64,000 bases of DNA. Origin: Desulfuromonadaceae bacterium. GTDB taxonomy: Bacteria > Desulfobacterota > Desulfuromonadia > Geobacterales > Pseudopelobacteraceae. Where the stretch lies: positions 1 through 64,000 of the forward strand of contig JAQTQX010000006.1 of the NCBI GenBank assembly GCA_028712075.1. The letters run 5' to 3'. Positions 9,092-18,411 of this stretch are shown piece by piece (the stretch's first letter is position 1; every line of letters starts with the position of its first letter). The notes beneath the pieces are model-generated. The model was not told where the DNA came from. It saw only the letters and a list, made by a program, of their open reading frames with translations, and made no database searches. The translations under genes were made by a program, and so were the position numbers.

Positions 9092-10258
9092 ATGCTGACC
9101 CATACAGAAGCGATGAAGAGAGTTTGTACAATGCAGAAGCAGTTGCAGGCAAAAGGGATTGATGGCGCGCTGTTTATCTTCCCGATTGATGTGTACTATT
9201 TTTCCGGTACCCGCCAGAATTCAACCTTATGGATTCCGGCAAGCGGAGAGCCCGTACTGCTGGTGCGAAAAAGCCTCGCACGGGCCAGGGTCGAGAGCGT
9301 ACTGGCAGATATCAGGCCGTTTCCCTCAAGTAAGGAATTTCCTGCCCTGTTCGGTGAAACTGTTCGTACCATTGGCTTTACTTTTGATGTGGCCCCGGTC
9401 CAGCAGCTTAACTATTACACAAAACTGCTACCAGGTCGGGAGTTCGTAGATGTTTCAGCGATCAACCGGGAAGTCCGTTCTGTCAAGTCATCCTACGAGC
9501 TTGACCAGCTCCGCCGTTCAGGCGCCAGCCTCTGCTCGGTATTCAGGCAGGTGCCGGAATTTCTCGCGGGGGGGATGCGTGAACTTGATTTGGCTGCCGA
9601 ATTTGAGCATCGACTGCGGCTGGCTGGAAATGAAGGCTTCATTCGCATGAGGGCTTTCAATCAGGAACTGTTCATGGGACTCGCTCTGTCAGGTGGGGCG
9701 GCCTCTTACGGCTTTTTTGATGGTGCTGTCACCGGCCGTGGTCTTTCCAATGCCTCTCCGCAGGGAGCATCACTACAGGTTATCAAGGCAAATGAACCGA
9801 TTTTTTTCGATTATACCGGCGTATTTAACGGGTATATTACCGACATGACCCGCATTTTCGTCATGGGAACACTTGATCCGGAGTTGCAGAGAGCCTTTGA
9901 ACTGTCTCTGGAAATTCAGGAGCATATCCGGGCTGCGCTTAAGCCGGGAGTGATTTGTGAGGAGCTGTTTTTGCAGTCAGTTGAACTGGCCGAAAAGGGG
10001 GGGCTCGGCGCTCATTTCATGGGTATGCCGGGGGAACAGGCAAAATTTGTCGGCCATGGTGTCGGTCTGGAGCTTGATGAATTTCCGGTGCTTGCCCAAG
10101 GGTTTAAGGTGCCGCTGCAGGTGGGACAGGCGATAGCTGTAGAACCGAAGTTTGTTTTTCCTGACAAAGGGGTTATCGGCATTGAAAACACCTATGCTGT
10201 TACGGTAGATGGTGGTGAAAAGATAACCGATATTGCTGATGATTTAGTCTATTTATAG
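9092..10258 (+). CDS. M24 family metallopeptidase (Xaa-Pro aminopeptidase-like)
   Basis: The 388-residue protein has an N-terminal creatinase-type domain and a C-terminal pita-bread domain. All five metal ligands are visible: aspartates in FFDYTGVFNGYITDMTR, histidine in KFVGHGVGLELDEFP, and glutamates in AVEPKFVFP and GVIGIENTYAV. It likely removes residues next to proline. The ATG at 9092 follows GAGGAG; a reading frame extends upstream but overlaps the nitroreductase gene. Its link to acyl-CoA metabolism is not obvious. Confidence 0.9.
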   Translation: MLTHTEAMKRVCTMQKQLQAKGIDGALFIFPIDVYYFSGTRQNSTLWIPASGEPVLLVRKSLARARVESVLADIRPFPSSKEFPALFGETVRTIGFTFDVAPVQQLNYYTKLLPGREFVDVSAINREVRSVKSSYELDQLRRSGASLCSVFRQVPEFLAGGMRELDLAAEFEHRLRLAGNEGFIRMRAFNQELFMGLALSGGAASYGFFDGAVTGRGLSNASPQGASLQVIKANEPIFFDYTGVFNGYITDMTRIFVMGTLDPELQRAFELSLEIQEHIRAALKPGVICEELFLQSVELAEKGGLGAHFMGMPGEQAKFVGHGVGLELDEFPVLAQGFKVPLQVGQAIAVEPKFVFPDKGVIGIENTYAVTVDGGEKITDIADDLVYL

Positions 10259-10277
10259 AATATTGTTATAAATTATG

Positions 10278-10306
10278 TTGACATGAACGTAAAGTAGATG
10301 TACATT
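10278..10306 (+). promoter_or_regulatory. sigma-70-like promoter with shared TTGAC dyad (thiolase operon)
   Basis: TTGACA (10278-10283), a 17-base spacer and TACATT (10301-10306) lie 39 bases before the thiolase start. The string TTGACATGAACGTAAAG closely matches those at 4629 and 14360. It lies between the M24 gene and the thiolase, so the beta-oxidation block appears to have its own promoter. Confidence 0.65.
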
Positions 10307-10344
10307 CTGCTGTATCTAGTAAATATCAGCCGGAGGCGCACACA

Positions 10345-11523
10345 ATGAAAGAAAACGTTTATGTTGTTGATGGGTTACGGACACCGTTTGGTTCTTTTGG
10401 TGGCGCTCTGTCAGATGTTGCGGCACCTCAGTTGGCTGCCACGGTAATAAAAAAACTTTTGAGCCGGAACGCTTTGCCGCCCGAAGCGGTCGGAGAAGTG
10501 ATTCTTGGCCAGGTGCTGAGCGGCGGTTGTGGCCAGGCCCCTGCCCGTCAGGCGATGCGAGGTGCCGGTTTACCTGACTCCATTCCCGCTCTAACGATCA
10601 ACAAGGTGTGCGGCAGCGGCTTGAAGGCGGTTATGCTCGGCAGCGATTCAATACAGCTTGGAAATTCTGATGTAGTACTGGCCGGTGGCATGGAAAACAT
10701 GTCAATGGCTCCCTATTTTCTGAAAAAAGCGCGAAACGGCTATCGCATGGGTAATGGTGAAATATTTGATCTGATGATCCATGACGGTTTGACTGATCCG
10801 TACACCGGTGTTCATATGGGTATCATTGGCGAAGCCAGTGTCGAGCGCAATGGTCTGACCCGTGAAGCTCAGGACGATCTGGCCATTCGCTCCTATACGC
10901 TGGCGCAGGCTGCGGTAAATGGTGGTGTATTCAAAGATGAAATCGCTCCGGTGGTAAAGAGCGTTCGTGGTGTTGATACGGTAGTGGCCGATGATGAAGA
11001 ACCGTTAAAGGGTGATGTGGAGAAGCTTGCCAAGCTCAAGCCGGTCTTCAAGAAAGACGGCAGTATTACTGCCGGCAACGCCTCCTCAATTAACGATGGC
11101 GCTGCAGTATTGCTGATGGCAAGTGCTGCAGCTGTCAAAAAGCACAACCTTACTGCAAAGGCCCGCATCGTTGCATCTGCCACCAGTAGTCTCCATCCGG
11201 ATTATTTTCCCGAGGCGCCCGTTTCGGCAATTCAGGCTGCGTGTGACCGGGCTGGACTAACGGTCGAGGACATTGATCTGTTTGAGATTAACGAAGCGTT
11301 TGCTTCGGTAACGTTGATTGCGATCAAGGAACTGAAGCTGGATCCATCCAAAGTTAACGTCAATGGCGGTGCCTGCGCCATCGGTCATCCGATCGGCGCA
11401 AGTGGTGCCCGTCTGGCGCTGACGGTTGTCCGGGAACTGCATGCGCGCAAACTCCGCTACGGTCTGGCTGCGCTCTGCATCGGCGGCGGCGAAGCGGTAG
11501 CTGTCATATTTGAGAGAGTGTAA
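10345..11523 (+). CDS. acetyl-CoA C-acetyltransferase (thiolase)
   Basis: The 392-residue thiolase cleaves acetoacetyl-CoA with CoA to two acetyl-CoA, the last step of butyryl-CoA oxidation. The nucleophilic cysteine is C89 in INKVCGSGLK; the histidine of NGGACAIGHPIGASGAR and the second cysteine in ALCIGGGEA are present. RBS GGAGG precedes the ATG. It is followed after nine bases by the hydroxyacyl-CoA dehydrogenase. Sequence is of the biosynthetic/short-chain type, but direction is set by context. Confidence 0.95.
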   Translation: MKENVYVVDGLRTPFGSFGGALSDVAAPQLAATVIKKLLSRNALPPEAVGEVILGQVLSGGCGQAPARQAMRGAGLPDSIPALTINKVCGSGLKAVMLGSDSIQLGNSDVVLAGGMENMSMAPYFLKKARNGYRMGNGEIFDLMIHDGLTDPYTGVHMGIIGEASVERNGLTREAQDDLAIRSYTLAQAAVNGGVFKDEIAPVVKSVRGVDTVVADDEEPLKGDVEKLAKLKPVFKKDGSITAGNASSINDGAAVLLMASAAAVKKHNLTAKARIVASATSSLHPDYFPEAPVSAIQAACDRAGLTVEDIDLFEINEAFASVTLIAIKELKLDPSKVNVNGGACAIGHPIGASGARLALTVVRELHARKLRYGLAALCIGGGEAVAVIFERV

Positions 11524-11532
11524 GGGGGGGGT

Positions 11533-12378
11533 ATGATCAGAACTGTTGGAGTTCTTGGCGCTGGACAGATGGGCAACGGTATTGCTCATGTATTTGCACA
11601 GTACGGGTATCAGGTGATTCTTTTCGATATTGCTCAGCAGCAGTTGGATAAGGCGCTTAAAACCATCGGCCAGAATCTGGAACGGCAGGCGAAAAAAGGT
11701 GCCATTCCGGAAGCGCTGGTCGTAGAAACAGTAGGCAGGATCACTATTACCCAGAGTATGAGCGATCTGGCCGGAGTCGATTTTGCCGTAGAGGCAGTTA
11801 CCGAATACGAACCGCTTAAGCTGGAAATATTCCGCAAGCTGGATGGAATTGTGAAAGCCGGGTCAATTCTGGCGTCAAATACCTCGTCAATTCCTATTAC
11901 CAAGATAGCGTCTGTTACCAAACGTCCAGACAAAGTTATCGGCATGCATTTCATGAACCCGGTACCGATTATGAAGCTGGTCGAAGTCATTCGAGGCCAC
12001 GCCACCAGTGAAGAAACATTCGCTCAGACGGGTGAACTGGTGGCAAAGCTGGAAAAAGAGATGGCGGTGTCTCAGGATTATCCTGGATTTATTGTCAACC
12101 GCATTCTCATGCCAATGATCAACGAGGCGGTCTTTGCTCTGTACGAAGGGATTGCCACGGTCGAGGATATCGACAAGGGAATGAAACTTGGCACCAATCA
12201 GCCGATGGGACCGTTGACCCTGGCAGATTTCATCGGACTCGACACGTGTCTGGCTATTATGAATGTCCTTTATGACGGGTTCAAGGATCCCAAATATCGC
12301 CCCTGCCCGCTGCTGGTGAAGATGGTGAACGCCGGTTATATGGGGCGTAAATCGGGGAGAGGCTTCTATACGTATTAG
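11533..12378 (+). CDS. hbd: 3-hydroxybutyryl-CoA dehydrogenase
   Basis: The 281-residue enzyme oxidises 3-hydroxybutyryl-CoA to acetoacetyl-CoA with NAD(P). The Rossmann motif GVLGAGQMGNGIAHVF is at the N-terminus; the signature GMHFMNPVPIMKLVEVI with catalytic histidine lies near residue 140, and the C-terminal helical domain ends RKSGRGFYTY. Length is standard for the short bacterial form. It sits in the order thiolase, hbd, crotonase, acyl-CoA dehydrogenase. Confidence 0.95.
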   Translation: MIRTVGVLGAGQMGNGIAHVFAQYGYQVILFDIAQQQLDKALKTIGQNLERQAKKGAIPEALVVETVGRITITQSMSDLAGVDFAVEAVTEYEPLKLEIFRKLDGIVKAGSILASNTSSIPITKIASVTKRPDKVIGMHFMNPVPIMKLVEVIRGHATSEETFAQTGELVAKLEKEMAVSQDYPGFIVNRILMPMINEAVFALYEGIATVEDIDKGMKLGTNQPMGPLTLADFIGLDTCLAIMNVLYDGFKDPKYRPCPLLVKMVNAGYMGRKSGRGFYTY

Positions 12379-12393
12379 TGAAGGAGATTCATC

Positions 12394-13176
12394 ATGGAAT
12401 ACAAAAATCTGCTGCTCGAAAACAATGATGGGATAACGACCCTGACGATAAACCGTCGCGAAGCATTGAACTCTCTGAACAGTTCGGTACTGGCTGAGCT
12501 TGAATGCGCCCTCTACGAACTCGATCTTGATGCTGCGATCAAGGCCGTTGTTCTGACCGGTGCCGGTGACAAGGCCTTTGTAGCCGGGGCCGACATCAAG
12601 GAAATGTCGGAACTGTCCTCATTTGAGGCTCACGATTTTGCCCGGAGAGGGCAGCGACTGATGTTGCTGATAAACAGGATGCGAAAGCCGGTTATCGCTG
12701 CAGTAAACGGGTATGCGCTGGGCGGCGGTCTGGAATTGGCACTGGCCTGCGATTTCATCTATGCCTCTGAAAAGGCCAAATTCGGTTTTCCTGAAGTCGG
12801 TCTGGGCGTTATCCCCGGTTTTGGCGGTACCCAGAATCTGGCTCGACTCATCGGTTCAAACAAGGCTAATGAGCTGATTTTTTCCGGGCGCATTATCAAT
12901 GCAGCAAAAGCACTTTCCTGGGGCATTGTCAACGAGGTGTTTCCAGCTGACGAACTGTTGCTGAAAGTGCTGGAAACGGCGCGGGAAATTGCAGGGAAAG
13001 GGACACTTGGCGTTGCATACGCCAAGGATGCCATTGTCAACGGATTGAGCATGACGAAGGAAGATGGCTTCCGCTACGAAGCATCACTGTTCGGCGTGCT
13101 GTTTGCGACAGATGATCAGAAAGAGGGAATGGGGGCGTTTCTCGGAAAACGTGCGGCACAGTTTCAAGGTAAATAA
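12394..13176 (+). CDS. crt: enoyl-CoA hydratase (crotonase)
   Basis: The 260-residue protein hydrates crotonyl-CoA to 3-hydroxybutyryl-CoA. The oxyanion-hole region FVAGADIKEMSE and both catalytic glutamates (in GGGLELALACDF and GFPEVGLGVIPGFGGTQ) are present. RBS AAGGAG is seven bases before the ATG. It belongs to the beta-oxidation operon, with the acyl-CoA dehydrogenase 24 bases downstream. Confidence 0.94.
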   Translation: MEYKNLLLENNDGITTLTINRREALNSLNSSVLAELECALYELDLDAAIKAVVLTGAGDKAFVAGADIKEMSELSSFEAHDFARRGQRLMLLINRMRKPVIAAVNGYALGGGLELALACDFIYASEKAKFGFPEVGLGVIPGFGGTQNLARLIGSNKANELIFSGRIINAAKALSWGIVNEVFPADELLLKVLETAREIAGKGTLGVAYAKDAIVNGLSMTKEDGFRYEASLFGVLFATDDQKEGMGAFLGKRAAQFQGK

Positions 13177-13200
13177 ACTACATCGCGGAGGGGAAAATTC

Positions 13201-14340
13201 ATGAATTTCGATTTGAGCCAGGACCACAAAGTGTTGCAGTCTGCAGTGCGCGATTTCGTTGAGAAGGAAATCAAGCCGATCGCCATGAAAATCGACGAAG
13301 AACATATGATCCCCGATGCGCTGGTTAAAATGATGGGAGAAATGGGCTTTCTCGGTAGCTACTTTCCAGAGGAGTACAGCGGTGCCGGGCTTGATATGCT
13401 GTCATACGCAATTGTCGTCGAAGAAGTCTCGAAAGCATGCGGTTCCAGCGGCGTACTGATTTCGGCACATACTTCGCTTTGCAATGGGCCGATTTACACA
13501 TTTGGCACCCCGGAGCAGAAGAAAAAATGGCTGCCGGCGCTCAACACCGGGGAGATCATCGGCTGCTTCTTGCTGACGGAACCGAATGCCGGCAGTGACG
13601 CAGGCGGCACTGCCACCATGTACACACGGGAGGGAGATGAGTTCGTCATCAACGGTGGCAAGATATTCATCACCAACGGTGGCTATCTGGGGACCGGTGT
13701 GCTGTTTGCCTCCCACGACCGCGCTCTCAAGCATAAAGGGATCAGCGCCTTCATTGTCGATCTGAAATCTCCCGGCGTTACCATTCTCAAAAATGAAAAC
13801 AAGATGGGAATTCGTGGCAGCTATACGACCGCATTTGCCTTTGACAATCTGCGCGTGCCGGTTGAGAACCTGCTCGGGCAGGAGGGGAAAGGGTTCAATA
13901 TTGCCATGGATACTTTGAACGGCGGCCGCATCGGCATCGCCTCTCAGGCGCTCGGCATTGCCGAGGGTGCATTTGAACGGGCTTTGGCATATTCCAAAGA
14001 GCGCAAGCAGTTTGGTCAACCAATCTCTGAATTTCAGGGTATTCAGTTCAAGCTGGCCGACATGTATGCGCGTATTGAAACCAGCAAACTGATGATCTAC
14101 AAGGCGGCATGGCTGAAAGACAACAAGATGAACTACACCATGGAGTCGGCAATGTGCAAAATGCTGGCGTCTGAGGCTGCAACCTATGTCACTAAAGAGG
14201 CGATGCAGATATTCGGCGGCTACGGATTTATCTGTGATTATGAAATCGAACGGATGTACCGAGATGCCAAAATTACCGAAATATATGAGGGAACCAACGA
14301 AGTCCAGCGTGTTGTTATCTCAAAAATGCTGTTATCGTAA
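13201..14340 (+). CDS. short-chain acyl-CoA dehydrogenase (butyryl-CoA dehydrogenase-like)
   Basis: The 379-residue flavoenzyme oxidises a short acyl-CoA to the trans-2-enoyl-CoA and reduces ETF. Signatures: CFLLTEPNAGSDAGG, ITNGGYLGTG, KMGIRGSYT, and IYEGTNEVQR with the catalytic base glutamate. It closes a run of thiolase, hbd and crt, so butyryl-CoA is the likely substrate; isobutyryl- or other short acyl-CoA remains possible. The etfD gene, with its own promoter, follows. Confidence 0.92.
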   Translation: MNFDLSQDHKVLQSAVRDFVEKEIKPIAMKIDEEHMIPDALVKMMGEMGFLGSYFPEEYSGAGLDMLSYAIVVEEVSKACGSSGVLISAHTSLCNGPIYTFGTPEQKKKWLPALNTGEIIGCFLLTEPNAGSDAGGTATMYTREGDEFVINGGKIFITNGGYLGTGVLFASHDRALKHKGISAFIVDLKSPGVTILKNENKMGIRGSYTTAFAFDNLRVPVENLLGQEGKGFNIAMDTLNGGRIGIASQALGIAEGAFERALAYSKERKQFGQPISEFQGIQFKLADMYARIETSKLMIYKAAWLKDNKMNYTMESAMCKMLASEAATYVTKEAMQIFGGYGFICDYEIERMYRDAKITEIYEGTNEVQRVVISKMLLS

Positions 14341-14359
14341 TACCCGGCATCGTTAGTAC

Positions 14360-14388
14360 TTGACATGCGCGTCAAGTAGAAGTATAAG
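14360..14388 (+). promoter_or_regulatory. sigma-70-like promoter with shared TTGAC dyad (etfD)
   Basis: TTGACA (14360-14365), a 17-base spacer and TATAAG (14383-14388). The -35 begins the perfect dyad CTTGACATGCGCGTCAAG (14359-14376), the most symmetrical of the three related sites in this window. It would drive etfD and probably etfBA. Confidence 0.7.
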
Positions 14389-14424
14389 CGGCGCAGCAAG
14401 TACCAATCCCGGGGAGGTGTTATT

Positions 14425-16410
14425 GTGGAAGTTTCCCGCCAAATTTACTGGAATATCGGTCATGGCGTTGTCATACCCATGTATATCCTGGCCATTGCAG
14501 CAATCGGCAGCATGGTATGGGGGTTTTGGCAACGTCTGCCGATCTGGCGTCAGGGCAAAGCATTGGACCGCTGTAACAGGTACGACGAGCGAATCAAACG
14601 GATGTTATCGGAAGTTTTCAGCCAGGCCAAAATATACCGCGTCACAGATGGTGGCATCTTCCATTCCGTTTTCTTCTGGAGTTTCCTCATTCTCTTTGCC
14701 GGTACCATGCTGGTGATGGTCCAGGCCGATTTTTTTACACCACTTCTGCAGATAAATATCCTCTCCGGTGAATTCTACAAAGCCTTTTCTCTGGTGCTGG
14801 ATGGTGCCGGAATTCTTGCCTTTGTCATGCTGGCTGGTCTTTTCATTCGCCGTTTTGTCATTCAACCAAAGGGACTGGAAATAGTCAAAGATGACTACAT
14901 CGTCCTGCAGCTGCTGTTTGCCATCCTGATCACCGGTTTTTTGGTGGAAGGAGTGCGCATGGCCGCAACCGAACTGCAACAAAATCCGGCTCTGGCCCGC
15001 TATTCTCCCGGCGGCCTGCTGGCGGCACAGCTGTTTGCTTCTTTGACACCCGGATCTCTCCTCGTTACCCATAAAATTTTCTGGTGGCTGCATTTTGTAT
15101 TGGTACTCGGATTTATCTGCGCTATTCCCTACACCAAACTGCGCCATATTCTGACGACCAGTGCCAATGCCTTCTTTGCGCCGTTTGAGCCGAAGGGGAG
15201 CATTGCTACCATCAATATGGAAGATGATACCGTAGAGCAATTTGGCGCCGCCGCCATAGCTGACCTGACGTGGAAGGATCTTTTTGATGCCGACGCCTGC
15301 ACCTCCTGCAAGCGCTGTCAGGACCGCTGCCCGGCATTTGTTACCGATAAACCGCTCTCGCCGATGAAAATCGTCAAGCAGATTGGCGAACTGGCCGAAG
15401 GTAATCCGACCGGCAACCTTATTGAAACCGTCAGCCAGGATGCCCTCTGGTCCTGTACCACCTGCCGCGCCTGTCAGGATATCTGTCCGGCCAACATCGA
15501 ACATGTCAATAAAATCCTCGAAATGCGGCGCAATCTGACGCTTATGGAAGGTGCCTTTCCCGGCGATGAAGTAAAAACTGCGGTCAACAACATCGAAGTC
15601 AACGGCAACCCTTTCGGTCTCGCCTACGCCGCCAGAGGCGATTGGGCTGATGGCTTAAACATTTCACTGATGGCAGAAAACTGCGAAGTCGACATCCTCT
15701 ACTTCGTTGGCTGCTACGCATCCTTCGACAAGCGCAACGAGGCGATTGCCCGCAATTTCATAACAATATGCAGCGCCGCCGGCATCAAGGTCGGCATCCT
15801 CGGCAAAGAGGAAAAATGCTGCGGTGAACCGGTCAGGAAACTGGGCAACGAATACCTGTATCAGATGACCGCTGCTGAGAACATTGAAGTGATCAAGGCA
15901 TACGGAGTCAAAAAAATTGTTGCCACCTGTCCGCACTGTTTCAACACCCTGGCGCGTGATTACAAAGATCTTGGCCTGGACGTCCCGGTAGAGCATTACA
16001 GCACCTATATCAACACATTGCTGAACACAAACAGACTCTCCCTGACGCCGGAGCCGTTCAGTTTCACCTATCACGATTCCTGTTACCTTGGTCGCTACAT
16101 GGATATTATTGATCAGCCGAGAGCTATCCTCAGCCGTGCCGGCGGCATAATCACCGAAATGGACAAAAGCGGCTATGACAGCTTCTGCTGCAGTGCTGGT
16201 GGCGGCCGTATTATCGCTGAAGAAAAGCTCGGGAGCAAAATCAGTGAAGTCAGGGTCAAAATGGCCACCGATACCGGGGCACCACTGCTGGTCTCGAACT
16301 GTCCGTTCTGCCTCACCATGTTTGAGGACGGCATCAAGACCGGCGGGGCCGAAGGACAGTTGCAGGTGAGGGACCTGGCTGAGATTGTGGCGGAACGGAT
16401 AACGGCATAA
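14425..16410 (+). CDS. EtfD-like membrane (Fe-S) protein, ETF:menaquinone oxidoreductase candidate
   Basis: The 661-residue protein has about five membrane segments in the first 250 residues, resembling the haem b NarI/HdrE-type domain, then two ferredoxin motifs (CTSCKRCQDRCP, CTTCRACQDICP) near 290 and 345, and two CCG domains of the HdrD/GlpC type (CCGEPVRKLG, CPHCFNTL; YHDSCYLGRY, CCSAGGGR, NCPFC). This layout matches EtfD/EMO proteins known to pass electrons from reduced ETF to menaquinone in fatty-acid-oxidising anaerobes. Start is GTG with GGGGAGG upstream. It lies between the acyl-CoA dehydrogenase and etfBA, which fits that role. Confidence 0.88.
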   Translation: MEVSRQIYWNIGHGVVIPMYILAIAAIGSMVWGFWQRLPIWRQGKALDRCNRYDERIKRMLSEVFSQAKIYRVTDGGIFHSVFFWSFLILFAGTMLVMVQADFFTPLLQINILSGEFYKAFSLVLDGAGILAFVMLAGLFIRRFVIQPKGLEIVKDDYIVLQLLFAILITGFLVEGVRMAATELQQNPALARYSPGGLLAAQLFASLTPGSLLVTHKIFWWLHFVLVLGFICAIPYTKLRHILTTSANAFFAPFEPKGSIATINMEDDTVEQFGAAAIADLTWKDLFDADACTSCKRCQDRCPAFVTDKPLSPMKIVKQIGELAEGNPTGNLIETVSQDALWSCTTCRACQDICPANIEHVNKILEMRRNLTLMEGAFPGDEVKTAVNNIEVNGNPFGLAYAARGDWADGLNISLMAENCEVDILYFVGCYASFDKRNEAIARNFITICSAAGIKVGILGKEEKCCGEPVRKLGNEYLYQMTAAENIEVIKAYGVKKIVATCPHCFNTLARDYKDLGLDVPVEHYSTYINTLLNTNRLSLTPEPFSFTYHDSCYLGRYMDIIDQPRAILSRAGGIITEMDKSGYDSFCCSAGGGRIIAEEKLGSKISEVRVKMATDTGAPLLVSNCPFCLTMFEDGIKTGGAEGQLQVRDLAEIVAERITA

Positions 16411-16420
16411 AGTGAATAAT

Positions 16421-16537
16421 AACACAGAGCAACGGAGCAACAGAGAGAAGCGATAGAAACAAAACGAGGGAAAAGCAAACTACAAAATGGGTACTCGAAA
16501 CAGTATATATTCTCAGTTGCTCCGTTGCTCTGTGCTT
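16421..16537. repeat. inverted repeat of 8-bp-period units between etfD and etfB
   Basis: The left arm 16422-16445 is built of near-octamers (ACAGAGCA, ACGGAGCA, ACAGAGAG); the right arm 16512-16536 is its reverse complement with few mismatches. It fills almost the whole spacer between etfD and etfB and would form a long hairpin in the transcript. Confidence 0.8.
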
Positions 16538-16562
16538 CAAAAGAATTTTCTGGAGGTAATTT

Positions 16563-17339
16563 ATGAAACTGCTAGTCTGTATCAAACAGGTCCCTGACCT
16601 GGAATCCCGCTTCAAACCGGATGCTGCCGGAACCTGGTACAACGAAGCCGATCTTGCCTTCCGCATGAACGAATATGACGAATACGCTGTGGAGCAGGCG
16701 GTACAGCTCCGGGAAAAACTGGGTGAGGGGACCGAACTCACCGTCCTTTCGATCGGCCCTGACCGCGTAGTTGAAGCGATCAAGAAATCTTTGGCCATGG
16801 GGTGCGACAACGCTGCCCATATTCAGGATCCGGCAGCATCAGGCAAGGACCCGTGGCAGATTGCATCAATCATTGCCGCGTATGCCAAAGACAAGGGGTT
16901 CGACATTGTCTTTACCGGCATGCAGTCACAGGATCGCGGTTCGGCTCAGGTCGGCGTTACCGTGGCAGAACTGCTTGGCTTTGCCTGTACCACTACTATC
17001 GTTGGTTTTGACTATGACAACGGCACCATAACCGCAAAACGTGAATTGGAGGGGGGCATCAAAGGGATCGTTAAACTGAAAACCCCCGCTCTGGTCACCT
17101 GTCAATTGGGACTTAACATTCCTCGCTATCCAACGCTGCCTAATATTATGAAGGCCAAGAAGAAGGAAATTACCGTCATTCCGGTTGCCGAGCTGCTTGC
17201 CACTGAAGCTTTGGCAGCGACGACCAGCTTCCACCCGCCTGCCAAAAAAGGGGGCGGCATTGTGCTGGAAGGGGATGTGGGAGAACTGGTGGATAAAGTG
17301 ATAGCCATCCTCAAGGACAAAACGGCGGTACTGCGTTAA
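16563..17339 (+). CDS. etfB: electron transfer flavoprotein subunit beta
   Basis: The 258-residue protein carries the ETF beta pattern: MKLLVCIKQVPD at the start, FRMNEYDEYAVEQAVQL, TGMQSQDRGSAQVG and LGLNIPRYPTLPNIMKAKKKE. It pairs with EtfA to take electrons from the acyl-CoA dehydrogenases. RBS GGAGG is upstream. It is separated from etfD and etfA by repeat-filled spacers of about 150 bases each, unlike the tight spacing usual for etfBA. Confidence 0.95.
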   Translation: MKLLVCIKQVPDLESRFKPDAAGTWYNEADLAFRMNEYDEYAVEQAVQLREKLGEGTELTVLSIGPDRVVEAIKKSLAMGCDNAAHIQDPAASGKDPWQIASIIAAYAKDKGFDIVFTGMQSQDRGSAQVGVTVAELLGFACTTTIVGFDYDNGTITAKRELEGGIKGIVKLKTPALVTCQLGLNIPRYPTLPNIMKAKKKEITVIPVAELLATEALAATTSFHPPAKKGGGIVLEGDVGELVDKVIAILKDKTAVLR

Positions 17340-17350
17340 CGGCAATAAAA

Positions 17351-17470
17351 ATCATAACACGGAGAACACGGAGAACTTCAAAGGCGAACCATCTGGAGAA
17401 AACTGAAATGATGAACAGAATGTATCACATTTATTTTCTCTCTGTGTCCTCCGCTTCTCCCTGTTATTGA
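17351..17470. repeat. imperfect inverted repeat between etfB and etfA
   Basis: AACACGGAG occurs twice in tandem at 17356-17373; the right part (17437-17468) is a partial reverse complement (CTCTGTGTCC, CTTCTCCCTG). It is related in style to the element at 16421 and occupies the etfB-etfA spacer. Confidence 0.65.
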
Positions 17471-17499
17471 GATTTTTCAGATTTTAAGGAGACAATCCA

Positions 17500-18411
17500 A
17501 TGAAAACACTATTAATCGGTGAATACCGCGAAGGAAAATTGCTCGACTCAACGTATGAACTGTTCGGTTTTGCCAGCCAGCTGAATGCCGATACTGCTAT
17601 GCTGCTGGTCGGGAGTGAAGCACAACTGCCCGCGTACGGTGGTGCCCTGTATCTGGCTGATGCCGCGAGCTGCGGTGAATACAATCCCGACCTGCACAAA
17701 CAACTGATTCTGGAAGCGGTGCAGAAGGAAAGCCCAGACTACATCGTCTTTCTCCACTCGTCATACGGGTGGGATCTGGCGCCAAGAATTGCCGCGTCCC
17801 TTAATATTGCGCAGATCTCCGAGGTAATTGCGGCCACAGACGGTGGTTTTGAAGTCGGCTGCTGCAACGCCAAGATGCGCCGCACTGTTAAAGCATCTTC
17901 TGCCACAGCTGTTTTGACGATTCAGGCGGGGGCTTTTCCGGCAGTTCAGCCGGGCGGATCACCGACCGTGCAGAATCTGGCTGTTGTTATCGGCGGAGCA
18001 TTGGAATTTGTCGGTTATGAACCGGCTGAAAAGAAAGATGTCGATCTGGCCAAAGCCGAGATTATTGTATCCGCCGGCCGGGGTGTTGGCAAGAAGGACA
18101 ACATTACGGTCATTCAGGCATTGGCAACGGCCCTCGGTGGTGAGCTTGGTGCCAGCCGCCCGGTAGTTGATGCCGAATGGGTCAGCCATAGTCATCAGGT
18201 TGGCACTACCGGTCAGACGGTATCGCCGAAGTTGTATGTGGCCTGCGGGATCAGCGGTGCTATTCAGCACTTGGCGGGTATGAAGAAGTCTGACTTCATT
18301 CTGGCGATTAACAAGGACAAGGATGCGCCGATCGGGGAGATTGCCGATGTACTGGTTGTTGCCGACGTCATGCAGTTCGTACCGGCACTGACGGCGAAAG
18401 TAGCGCGATGA
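17500..18411 (+). CDS. etfA: electron transfer flavoprotein subunit alpha
   Basis: The 303-residue subunit binds FAD. The C-terminal FAD domain shows AGRGVGKKDNI, GASRPVVDAEWV, QVGTTGQTVSPKLYVACG and SGAIQHLAGM, all family signatures. Length is standard for the simple (non-bifurcating, ferredoxin-less) EtfA. RBS AAGGAG precedes ATG. Its last four bases overlap the next gene (ATGA), so the CoA-transferase-III family gene is translationally coupled. Confidence 0.95.
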   Translation: MKTLLIGEYREGKLLDSTYELFGFASQLNADTAMLLVGSEAQLPAYGGALYLADAASCGEYNPDLHKQLILEAVQKESPDYIVFLHSSYGWDLAPRIAASLNIAQISEVIAATDGGFEVGCCNAKMRRTVKASSATAVLTIQAGAFPAVQPGGSPTVQNLAVVIGGALEFVGYEPAEKKDVDLAKAEIIVSAGRGVGKKDNITVIQALATALGGELGASRPVVDAEWVSHSHQVGTTGQTVSPKLYVACGISGAIQHLAGMKKSDFILAINKDKDAPIGEIADVLVVADVMQFVPALTAKVAR

